This document shows, one piece after another, positions 45,610-55,847 of a stretch of 64,000 nt of DNA; position 1 is the first letter of the stretch, and each line of letters starts with the position of its first letter. The notes beneath the pieces are model-generated. The model had not been told where the DNA came from. It was given only the letters and a program-made list of their open reading frames with translations, and made no database searches. The position numbers and the translations under genes were made by a program. Location of the stretch: assembly GCF_963678635.1 (NCBI RefSeq), contig NC_087067.1, forward strand, positions 60,188,594 through 60,252,593. Direction: 5' to 3'. The DNA comes from Symsagittifera roscoffensis. Lineage: Eukaryota; Xenacoelomorpha; Acoela; Convolutidae.

Positions 45610-48314
45610 CTTCTCTGCTTAGGTAGGGGATTAACCGCTGATTCAAAGCAGAAAACTACTACTCACTCTTTCATTTGAAGTCCTTATATCAAAGTTGGCA
45701 ATGTAGTTTTCGAATAAAAACAAGAAAAAGAGTCCAAAAATCAATTAAAATGTCAAAAATTTGACTTATTAAATCCATAAACTTTAGTAGGGGAATAGCC
45801 TCTGCTTTCTGCACCCTGATTTATAGATTGAAAATTTTCGCAACCTGAATTTAACGATTGAATCCTTAATATCAGTTTTTGCTAGTAGCTTTTGAGAACA
45901 GTGGTGACGAAATGTCTACAAATAAAGGCATTTTTCCGAAGTTCATAGCAGCTTTTCTAAGGAAAAGGGTCAAAACAGGTTCGTAGGGAAATGTAAGTTT
46001 CAATGACCTACCAACCTCGGAAAGAGCAGGTTAGTTTTTGAAAAGCAAAGAATGACTTTCCAAAGAACGGAACATTGAGCATTTTCTAAATCCATTTTTT
46101 CAAAACCTAGGGCATAGCCGCTTGCGCAGACAAGATTCGCATAACTGATTTTTTTTTCGGTTAAGATCTTGATCTCCATTTTGCGGGGTAGTTTTTGAGA
46201 AAAGTCAAAAAGTTTCAAAATCAACCAAAATTTCAGAAAATGGGATTGTTTGAGGCCGTTACTCTTTTCTATCAGTTTAGGGAAAAGCCGATTGAGAAGG
46301 AGAGATCTCCATAATTTGTTCTTTTGATTGAAACCTCGTCTCAGACTTATTTGTTTAATATTGCAGAAAATGAAAAACTTCAAAACAAATAGGCCAAAAA
46401 TCCCCCTACTGAAAAATTCGAAGGCTGTAGAACGTGAGGTAAATTCAAAGTAGACTAGCGAAAAATGCAGGTACATAGAAGAGCAGCCGGTTTTTCCATT
46501 GGTACTATTAGTTTTTGAAAATCTGTTCCTTCTGAGAAAAAATGAAACTTATGTGAAAAAGGCAAAAATTTTCCAAAGCGTCGCAAAAAAACGAAAAACA
46601 ACATATCCCAAACATTTTCATAATATTTTTTTTTTCATCAGGACCTAAAACTAGCCGAAAAAAAGCAGCAACATATGCCATCAAATTGTTTATGCTTAAA
46701 AACTTATATATGATTAATTCAAGGCTACCAAACATGCCACCAAATGAGCACTTTCCTTTGCGACTTAGGTTAGAAAAACTGTTCGTAATAATACACTACG
46801 CTTCGTTAGTGTAAAAAACATAGCTAACCGAAGCTTATTTGATAAAATTAACCCTTTTGAGGAAACTGGATCAATAAGTAAAACTTTCATTCCGCTGGAA
46901 AATCTGAAAATTAAATTCCACTTTCGAAACCAGAAGTCGTTCATGTTTTACGTAGTTTCTACATTTTTGCTGCTCAATAGTGGAGTTTGCTGTCCTTATA
47001 ACTTTCTAAGTAAACGAAGTAAACTAAAAAAAAAGTCAAAGCGCGAAAAGTCAAAACTGAGCGTGAACAAAAACCCACCACTAGCCAAAAAATCACCATG
47101 ACCTATATAAGAGTATTCACTACTCCTAAGCACAGTCCTTGGTTCTAATGGTATGATATGCCACACACAGTTCACTGATTCAACAGCACGAGCTATTTTG
47201 CCTAAGCAGTTCTTTTTTTTTTCATAAAAAACTAAATTTTTCCTTTTCCCTATTAGAACACCAAGATATCAAGCATTTTCTTCAATCCAAATTTAAATGA
47301 AATTCAAAAAACCGAGCATTTTATTTAGCTAAAAAATTCAATTTCTATTGAACTTCAAAGATATCCGATTTTTTTGGCTGAAAATTTTATTTTTTGAAGA
47401 CAAACTCTCAATTGATTTCCTTTAATAGATTAGTATAACACTTCCTTAAGTTTCCAGCAACATTTTCAAGCTCTCTTCTTAGGTCACTGTGCATAGAACA
47501 CCAGTTTCAACATCAAATTGCACTATATGTATGTTTCTACTGATAATGCTTTTGAAATCTTGACAGAGTATGTAAATTAATGATCCTATAACTGTTCCTC
47601 GTGGAACGCAATGCTCAAAATCTCCCAGTCAGAAAATTGTTTGACACACTGTTACTGGTCCTTCACAAAATCTTCTGAAAGACTAAATGCACTTCGAACA
47701 AACAGAAAACTAACATGTTTCCAGAAAAAAAATAAATTTAGAAAAGGTTACACAAATTACAATCAATTTTTGTTTGCCCATAAGTTCATATATCATTTCT
47801 ATGAAAAGATTACAACAACACGTTCTTATTTCTTTAACGGGAACATAAAAAGGTAGATGTCCCATAAAGACATTTTTCTAAGATAATATAATATTAACAA
47901 CACAGATTAAAATGCCTTATTTGAGATAATGCCCTATTTTTAGTCTAAATTTCTGATTCACCTCATCTCAAAAACGATATTATAGGTCAATTGTCTATGA
48001 GAACATTTCTAACCATCATCAGCAGTAGAATCGAAACCAGTAAAATTTAGGCGCATTTTCTTGGAGTGAAAGATCTAAACTGTTAATGTATTCTCCAAAT
48101 AATTAATTATCCGAGTAATAAAAAAAAACGTCCATCTCTGCATGTTCTTAAGCGGAGAAAAAAGATTTTGCCCCCAATTTCGTTTCCAAGTTTGCGGACT
48201 AAAAAAAGCTTTAACGCGCGCCGATATTGTGAATTTTTTTCTGATCCACTTTTTTTGATAAAAACTAAGATAATTTATCTATAAATCTATTTGCAATATT
48301 CCACTGGGAAATCT
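45610..48314. other. No gene seen; dispersed repeat pieces
   Basis: AT-rich. Contains a gcgacttaggtt block at about 46758-46800, like those at 22.9, 23.1 and 24.4 kb. Otherwise no supported feature in about 2.7 kb. Confidence 0.5.
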
Positions 48315-48814
48315 AAGTAACGGAATAATTGCTCAGGGTGGGTTTTTTCAGACAAATCTCGACTTTTTTACTGGTCGTTTTTGACGCAATTTTATAAAAT
48401 TCGAAAGTTATTGTTGTCCTGAGCTTGAATTTGAAAAGATATTTCACCTGTGATCATTTTTCGTAAAGTTATGGGGGTTTTAAGATTGCCATTTTGGCCA
48501 ATTTGTGACAATTAACGAGCGATATATTTCGCGCTATTAACGCGTAAGCGAGATTTAATCCGTCTTAGAAATCGTTCCAAATTGGTTCAAGGAAGCTTAT
48601 ATGCCACAACTAATTTGTTAATAGGCGCAAAATCTATCACTTTGTACTTAATATGACGTGTGGGGGGATGTTTTTACATAAAATCTCACATTTTTTCAAA
48701 AAAATGTATTTATATTTTTTTATTACTTTGAAAATTTTCATCTTATTAATGCTCCATAGACCTTAAAAGGCAGTCGGAACTTTCAGGGCTTCGCCCTGAT
48801 ACGAGCAGTCTTGT
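48315..48814 (-). repeat. Dispersed ~0.5-kb repeat, inverted copy
   Basis: Reverse complement of the units at 50046-51113, including gcgagatttaatccgtctta and the hairpin tcagggcttcgccctga near its end (48783-48799). Non-coding. Confidence 0.8.
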
Positions 48815-48878
48815 TTTGTTTAGTATAGATAACCTGATAGAAGTGACAGCAAACGTGCGTCGAACACAGAGGCGGAAC

Positions 48879-49154
48879 AATAAGCAGAATGGTCCAAGTG
48901 CAGAATGGGTCCAAGAGCAGAAAAACAGAAAAATATTGGTTTATACGGGCTAATTGATAAAACAGTTATTAGAATCGTCAAAAACTACCAAGAAGACGAA
49001 TAGATCATGCATAAATTGATAAAATTCATAAAATGTTCATTGCTTTGGTATTATTGACATTTCTCATATTTTAATTTACAGATTATAAGAAAAACTGATA
49101 CTTTTTGTTTTTCTGCTCTTGGACTCATTCTGCTCTTAGACCATTCTGCTTATT
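48879..49154. mobile_element. MITE with ~50-bp terminal inverted repeats
   Basis: Left end aataagcagaatggtccaag with a second gcagaatgggtccaagagca. The right end is the reverse complement (tgctcttggactcattctgc ... ccattctgcttatt). The interior is AT-rich and non-coding. Confidence 0.85.
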
Positions 49155-50045
49155 AACTGGCCACCGTCTAACATTCAAGAAAATCTCTGATGATACAATA
49201 TTGATGCCTAGAAAAGCTGTCGTCAATAATTGAGTGCAAATGAACTAAGTCTGTACACAGATAAACTGGAATGTTAATTTTACTTATTTAGCACAGAGGC
49301 GAAGCTGCGCCTCGCAAACACTAGCGAGAACACGACAAAAACCAGCTCCATAGAGTAAGTAGAGCGATAAGAAAACGGAGAAATAAGTATCACATTCTAA
49401 GATAATTAAAAAATATAAAAATTGCAGAAAAAACCGAAACTTTGGAACTGAACCACCCGTACCTTTAGAAGATCTACCGAAAAAGACATTTGTCTTTGTT
49501 TTCTCTTGAATAAAAATTCCTTTCATGAAAATATTCCTAGAGGTAAGACAATTGAATGTGAAACAAGGATCGAAACAAAACTTATAAAGCCGACATTTCT
49601 TGAGCAGACAATTTGCACTGAAAAAATTTCTTTAAAAAGCCGAAATATTTTATAAGTAGCGACGGAGATGACCACAATTTCAGTCATCCTATGAACAAAA
49701 TTATTTACGGGAAAAAGTCTAGAACCTGATAACAATATCTTGCTAATCGCAAGGGTAACAATTTAGGCCGCCAACTGTATTTGCGTTTTTTTTTTTTCAA
49801 GAAATTCTCAATATTTATTTACACTGAAATTTATGTTTTGGCCAATTATCTTGATTTTGTCTTAATTAAAGATCGCTCTGATTTTAAAAACGTTGGCAGG
49901 ACTGGAACAAAAGAGCTGGAGCGTCAATCAAAAGTCAAAGCGCAGAATACATTTGGCACTTTTTTCTGAAAAAAAAAACAACTTAAAATAATCACGACCT
50001 ATATAAAGTCTTCACTGCGTTAATTTACACTTAATTTCATGTAAA

Positions 50046-50574
50046 ACAAGACTGCTCGTATCAGGGCAAAGCCCTGAATGTTCTGACTGCCTTTTAAGGT
50101 TTATGGAGCAGCAGTAATAAAATAAAAAATTTAATGAAATAAAAAAATGAAATTTTTTTTTTCAAAATTTGAAATTTTTTATGAAAATCAACCCCTCACA
50201 CGCCATATAAAATACAAAAAGATAGATTTCCTTCCTTGTAACAAATCAATTATGACAAATAAGCTTCGTTCAACCAATTTGGAACGATTTATAAGACAGA
50301 TTAAATCTCCGCTTACGCGTTATAAGCGCGAATTATATCGCGCGTTAATTGTCCCAAATTGGTAAAAATGGCAATCTTTAAACCCTCATAACTTTACGAA
50401 AAATGATCACAGGTGAAATATCTTTTCAAATTTGAGCTCACGACAACAATACCTTTAGAATGATATAAAAAATTCCGTCAAAAATGGCTAGTTAAAAAGT
50501 CAAAATTTGTCTGAAGAAAAAAAACCCACCCCGAGCACAAATATTCCGTTACTTTCGTATCGAAAGTCGGAACA
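50046..50574 (+). repeat. Dispersed ~0.5-kb repeat, tandem copy 1
   Basis: Starts acaagactgctcgtatcagg and ends ...cgaaagtcggaaca. It is followed immediately by a second direct copy. Confidence 0.85.
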
Positions 50575-51113
50575 ACAAGACTGCTCGTATCAGGTCGAAG
50601 CCCTGAATGTTCATTCTGCCTTTTAAGGTTTATGGAGCAGCAGTAATAACATAAAAAAATTAAATGAAATAAAACAAAATGAAAATTTTTTTTCTAAAAT
50701 TTGAAATTTTTTTAAATGAAAATCATCCCCCACACGCCATTTAAAGTACAAAAAGATAGATTTCGTTCCTTGTAACAAGTCAATTATGGCAATTAAGCTT
50801 CGTTCAACCAATTTGGAACGATTTCTAAGACAGATTAAATCTCCGCTTACGCGTTATAAGCGCGAATTATATCGCGCGTTAATTGTCCCAAATTGGTCAA
50901 AATGGCAATCTTTAAACCCTCATAACTTAACGAAAAATAATCACAGGTGAAATATCTTTTCAAATTCAAGCTCAGGACAACAATAACTTTCGAATGATAT
51001 AAAAAAATTCCGTCAAAAATTGCTGGTTAAAATGTCAAATTTGTCTGAAGAAAAAAAATTCACCCCGAGCACAAATATTCCGTTTTTTTTTTTCGTATCG
51101 AAAGTCGGAACAA
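50575..51113 (+). repeat. Dispersed ~0.5-kb repeat, tandem copy 2
   Basis: Direct repeat of 50046-50574 with scattered substitutions and a longer T run at 51083-51092. Head-to-tail arrangement with a shared boundary points to tandem duplication or insertion of one copy into the end of another. Confidence 0.85.
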
Positions 51114-51216
51114 TAAGTTTCTCAAATTATAACTCTTGAAATTCATCCAGCCTTAAAGCAATCTGTTAATTGAACTTCAACATACAAGTTCAAATTTTTG
51201 ACGGACTGGACTAGCG

Positions 51217-51369
51217 TGACAAGGACACTAGCCTGGAGTAAGCATTTGGGTCCATACCAGACTGGGACAGAGTGACATCCAGACTGAGCTCGGCCTCCTC
51301 CAGGATACTGGCCTCCTCCCTCAGAGACACGACAGAGAAACAGTCCCCCTCCCCCTCTACACACAACAT
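51217..51369 (-). CDS. COPS8: COP9 signalosome subunit 8, first recognised exon
   Basis: GC-rich frame from ATG 51369 (MLCVEGEGDCFSVVSLREEA...LSQSGMDPNAYSRLVSL). DPNAYSRLVSL corresponds to PPVYGQLLALY of vertebrate CSN8 and runs directly into YFVLGD of the next exon. The open frame continues upstream of this ATG to about 51396, so the true start could be earlier. A ctgtag at about 51400 could be a splice acceptor if there is another upstream exon. The donor is unclear: a weak GT inside ttgtcacg, or an AG at cgctAGTCC. A TAG follows at 51211-51213. Confidence 0.65.
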
Positions 51370-51607
51370 ACTCGCACTCTTCTGCACTCCCCTCACTACA
51401 GCATTAAACTTCCAAGCTTAGTATTATGTTATTAGCTCTGCATTCACAATAATATGCGCGCCTAATTTCAGAACTAGTACATATTGTCGCCGAAATCGAC
51501 TTCAGAAAAATTTCAGAGCTGGTTGCCCGACGGAAAATGGATGTCATAAAATAATACCAAAGCACACCCCCCCCCCCCTTAAATCCGCCCCTTCATGGCC
51601 ACACCTT

Positions 51608-51805
51608 TTATAATTTTAATAGTTCTTTATAATTGACATTATAGTTTATCAAATTGTTCAGATCGGTGATGGGAGTGGAATTCAGGGTTTGGTCATCCCC
51701 AGAGGCACATGTCATGTCCATCCGAGTCATACTCAAACTGAAAATGAACAGGGCACTAGAAAAAGTGAAGGTGAAGCTCTGAGCATACGAGACTTGAAAT
51801 ATCAA
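51608..51805 (-). CDS. Possible exon of unknown gene
   Basis: A 65-codon frame of above-average GC, MIFQVSYAQSFTFTFSSALF followed by LSMTRMDMTCASGDDQTLNS. Alternatively, an exon could start after ttcattttcag at about 51740, where another frame reads FEYDSDGHDMCLWG. It may be a further 5' exon of the CSN8 transcript or part of a different gene. No family recognised. Confidence 0.25.
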   Translation of the reverse strand: MIFQVSYAQSFTFTFSSALFIFSLSMTRMDMTCASGDDQTLNSTPITDLNNLINYNVNYKELLKL

Positions 51806-51839
51806 ATTCCTAGTACAGTCGTTTCAATACTAATGATGC

Positions 51840-52912
51840 CCACGATACCAAGCTGAAAAAAAAACTAATTCACACCAACAAAAATCAGTCATCAAATAAC
51901 CGCACGATCTCAATTAGTTGTTACTTCAATTCATTAACACTCACGCTGAGACAAAACAGATTTTCGCAACACTTGTGATATAGCGCAAGCGTGGCATGGC
52001 ATTGCAAGCTAGCGTATAAAACACTTGACTGAAATCACGTCGAGAATATTTTTTAAAAAGCAAGAAAAATTCAACATCAAAAAAAACAATGATCAAGAAA
52101 TACAAACACCAGCATTAAAAAAGATTACATTAACCGAGCGGCTACTAAGCCGAAAATACTTTGGTAGACGCCCGTTCAGGGCAAAAAAAAACAAAAAATG
52201 CCATAAAAAATTTTACTTATAGACATTTTTTGAGCAAATAATTTTCAAAAGTAAAAGCAAACACATTCCATTCCCCAAAAATGCTCGAAGGAATAGAAAA
52301 CAGTGTAATTCCCTTTCAAACTATGCAAAATAAATTGACCAAGCCGATAAAAACTATTTGATCGAAAAAAAAATTGAAAAAGAAAAAATTATCAAATTTA
52401 TTTTGAAAATCCGAATTGGTAAAAGTGAAAACATAGTGTAAGATCGCGATTTTCGCACGTGATAATCGGACTGACCTCGTGCGTCGACGGAAATTAGGCG
52501 TAGGCGCGAAACTACTGGCGGGGGATTTGCAAGATAGTTCAAAAGTGATACTTACCAATTCAGATAGCTAATTTTATCCCCATGCTATTTTGAATGTAAC
52601 CAATTTTGATAAGATAAGATCAAAAGTCACCAATTCTGACAAATGCGCGCGAAATTAACAAAATTGAGACCTGTCAACTTTCGACTCATTTCAAACACGA
52701 ATCCGCCACTCCAATGTAGCAAATATTTGTAGCAAATATGTAACTAAGATAAGTAATAAGAAATACATGCATCAAAATTGTCCAAACTTTGCAGTTGGTT
52801 TGAACCAAGTTAATGACCGATTAATTGGCTATGCTGAAATTATACGTGTAATGGTATGGAACTAAGAATATCGAATAAAGCCAAAGGGGTTATAGGTAAA
52901 ATAAATTGTAAA
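51840..52912. other. No gene seen
   Basis: AT-rich until about 52850, then GC content rises toward the OTU-like ORF. A weak SINE-like start (actaagccgaaaatactttg) lies at about 52145. A C run with aaatccgcccc at about 51567-51590, just before this interval, resembles one end of the 18134 MITE family. Confidence 0.45.
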
Positions 52913-53849
52913 TTATCCCCTCCTCATCTTTCTCCCGACAATGAGCTCGGTATGCCCCTCGTCGTTTCCCCCCTTCTCCCACCCCAACACTGTAGTATAA
53001 GTAAATGGCTTCTTGGACCTCGGTACCCCCACGCCCCCGCTTATGCCCCGCAAAGTAGTACCACTGGGGGGATTCATGTCAGACCGGTACTCGTAAATGT
53101 GTACCCCCAACTTTTCCGCGACAATATGCATATCGGGATCATTGTAAGGTTAATAAAAGGACCCCACCCTGTCGGATTCCTCTTTCCGCCATATAGTAAC
53201 AGCTTCCTGGAGCCGGGCAGAAGGTTTCTTTTTTCCAGTCATACGGTAAGGAACGCAATCTAAGAAACACGATGATTTATCCTGTACGCAATCGATCCGA
53301 ATTGGTTCATGAATATCAGGGTCGAAATTCGCGTAGTCCTGGGTGTGGAACGGGCGGTCCCGGTGGTGAATATGGGGACAAGCAACTTTCGTGTCCTTTT
53401 GCTATTTCCCGAGTTTTCGACGGGCATCATTAGGGTCTGGCATATGTTTGTCCGCGTTTTATGCGATAGGTGATACAGCGGAACGATGTCTAAGATGACC
53501 ACTTGCTCTTCCTGACATTTGGTGCAGGTTACGGTAACATCTTGGCAGTAACCTCGTAAGTTTTCTGCGTGGTATTGCGCGAGACACTTTTGCTGTAAGA
53601 CCTTGCAGTCGCCAGTATGTTCTAAATCTTCCTCATGAATACGACGAAGGGTATCTTCTATGTTATTTTCGTGTAACGCTTCTTGGCCGGCGCGAGTAAG
53701 CTTAGAACCGTTGAGTGAATAAGACTTAACTTTCCTGCGAAAGTCTCTCTTTTGCCTTGAGGTAAATGTAGGGGGTGGGGGGAAGCTTCTCCACCCTCAG
53801 CCTTAGCCCTTAGGTAATCGACGATATCGGTGTAGGATTGGTAATTCAT
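52913..53849 (-). pseudogene. ORF with OTU-protease-like region, degraded
   Basis: Begins MNYQSYTDIVDYLRAKAEGG. After a frameshift in a C run (about 53770-53780) it continues KVKSYSLNGSKLTRAGQEAL, IEDTLRRIHEEDLEHTGDCK, and a Cys-rich part CQDVTVTCTKCQEEQVV (possible zinc ribbon). A second frame change near 53450 leads to DPDIHEPIRIDCVQDKSSCF followed by LDCVPYRMTGKKKPSARLQE. After a TAA near 53155 comes DPDMHIVAEKLGVHIYEYRS and finally a GHTELIVG segment. Cys after a D-x(3) stretch, a TG-(R/K) helix, AE.LGV.I.VY and a late His are the order seen in OTU cysteine proteases. The full length would be about 310 residues. Lesions are two frameshifts and at least two stops. Host gene or mobile-element ORF cannot be decided. 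Confidence 0.5.
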
Positions 53850-55797
53850 GACGAAAATGGTTGAAAATTGCGAAAATTGATTTTAACGTAAACCGACCGT
53901 ATGAACTTGTAGCAAGGAAATTCAGTGATAGATAAGCTTAGTTTGAGAGCAAACAATCGTAATCGGACTCTGCACCTTGAATTTGACCTCTAAGGCGAAG
54001 AATTGGAAAAGCGCGCAAAATCTGGAAATCCCCCGGATTGGGAACCACTGGTCCGTTCCTTATGAAAATTGGTGGGTGACTAATAGACGATTTTAGCCAG
54101 GCATGCCAATTTCCAGACCCCTGGGTGGCGAGTGATAATGATTTCCGAAAATGCAATTAGCACTATTTGTATACCGGTAAATAATGGTCAGAATGACTTC
54201 ATATTGCAATATGTTGTAGCCCTAGGCGAGGGAAGTTCACCACCGGGATTTTGAACGCATCCGGTTATTACTTCCGGTTTTACGCCCTATGTAAACAAAA
54301 CCCACTTTTTGTTATTTCTCGACCCCTGATAATGCTAGGAGGCTGAAACTTGGGGGGATGGTAGGTTGGGGGAGGACCTATAACGTAATAATGTTTGGAC
54401 CCAATCCGGCGGCTACGTCGGAAGCTATTAGCACTTGAAAATTTAATTAGGCTATTAACACCTGATAGTGATAATTGACTTGTGATTTTAAAGCACCAAT
54501 GTGAAGGGGGGCCCAACCCATTAGGTAGATCCCTGGTGACCCAATCCTCTCCGGAACCTCCTATGGGGTGAAACAGGCAATTTTAGGGAAAATGTGTTAA
54601 TTGACCCGAATTTTTCAAAAATATGGGAAGGGATAGTCCGATAGGAATGAAACTTAGTGGGAATAATCTCCCATCGAAAATAAGACGTTTGGACGCGTTT
54701 GACCTCATTTGACCGCGGATGACCTCTAAGAGGTCGTTAGGCATTCTTGACCCCAAGACCCCGGAACCCCCGAAAAGCGATAAATTAGCATTGTAAGGAC
54801 CCGTAAGGGTTACCTACCCACCTCCGGAGGTAAGGGGAGGCCCCTAAATCGAGAATTTTTAGTTTTGACCTTTGTACCCAAGCAAAAGTTATTTTCTGTA
54901 ATTAGCAAACATTGGGGTCAGCTTAACCCACTCCACTTGGACTTTCGATAAGAACGACAAAACAAGTAAAAATACAGCCCCGGACCAAAATTGGGAACAT
55001 CTATGGGGGGAAATGGGAATTTCGGGATGAAGATTTTATGAACAGCCCTAGCATAGTTAATAAATTCTTGTGGTGTTTTTTCGGATCAAAACGGACACGG
55101 GGAAGGGAATTACCCAGCCCTTGGACTTAGGGGAATAAAATTAAAAATGACCAAAAATGGAAACTTTTCAAGTATCACGGAAGTTAAATTCCCGATTGTG
55201 TGAGAACTACCCAATTCATAGGAAAGGGAAAAAGTTAGGAAGAACTAAAATAAAATCATGCACGGGGTCATTTGTCAAATACGATTGGGAGCTGATTTTG
55301 TAGTTGAACCCAATGTTTGCTCAGCATGTCCTGATTAACTAAGTGCCACCCCGATGTTTAATTAAAGCCGACCTAATGGTTGATTCAGCTGATAAGTCCT
55401 GAGTGGCAGCTAATTAAGTGAATGTTAGTAGGGATAGGGAACGGTACGCCTCTGACCGAACCGAAAGTAAATGAAGATAACGATACGCGATTAAGGTACA
55501 ACCACCGAACTGAACAGAACAAGATTGAGACTTATAGAATTCAGACGGGTCCTGAGAGTGACTCGTGAAATTTTTAAAGTGAGTTCTCGACGCGAGATTT
55601 TTAGTGAAGCTTTGTGAAGCAAGTTGAAGAGTTGTTTAGAATTGTTTGTAAATAAACTGCAAGACGCAGCTTCCTGAAACTTATCGCAGATTAAATTCAT
55701 TGATACTTAAAAAATTGTATTCAGGCCACTTAGCGGCCCTTATACTCAGCAATTTACATATTTATTTCTGAATTCAATTACTATCCAGTTTCTTGCT
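53850..55797. other. GC-richer non-coding region
   Basis: About 1.9 kb with G- and C-runs and phrases such as cttggggggatggtaggttg and aagaccccggaacccccgaaa. No credible gene. aataaactgcaag at about 55651 could be a polyadenylation signal on the plus strand. Adjacent to the OTU-like ORF, it may be leader or terminal-repeat sequence of the same element. Confidence 0.4.
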
Positions 55798-55847
55798 GTT
55801 AATGCTACATAGCATTAAAGTATGAAAGTATAGTATAAAGCCAGTAT
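55798..55847. repeat. Left direct repeat flanking BEL/Pao pol
   Basis: gttaatgctacatagcatta, then aagtatgaaagtatagtata and aagccagtat. The first part is a palindrome (taatgct-acat-agcatta). It matches 59026-59073 in the same orientation with a few differences. Confidence 0.85.

Noticed and set aside
46000-46476. 158-codon minus-strand frame
   Set aside because: Phe/Lys/Leu-rich with no recognisable motif, in repeat-like AT-rich DNA; frames of this length arise by chance here.
49284-49735. Two adjacent minus-strand frames of 70-80 codons
   Set aside because: AT-rich, Phe/Leu-rich translations without homology, overlapping a dispersed-repeat fragment (gaggcgaagctgcgcctcgc).
52856-53263. Plus-strand 135-codon frame
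   Set aside because: Shadow of the minus-strand OTU-like ORF, whose residues fit a protein pattern across frame changes.
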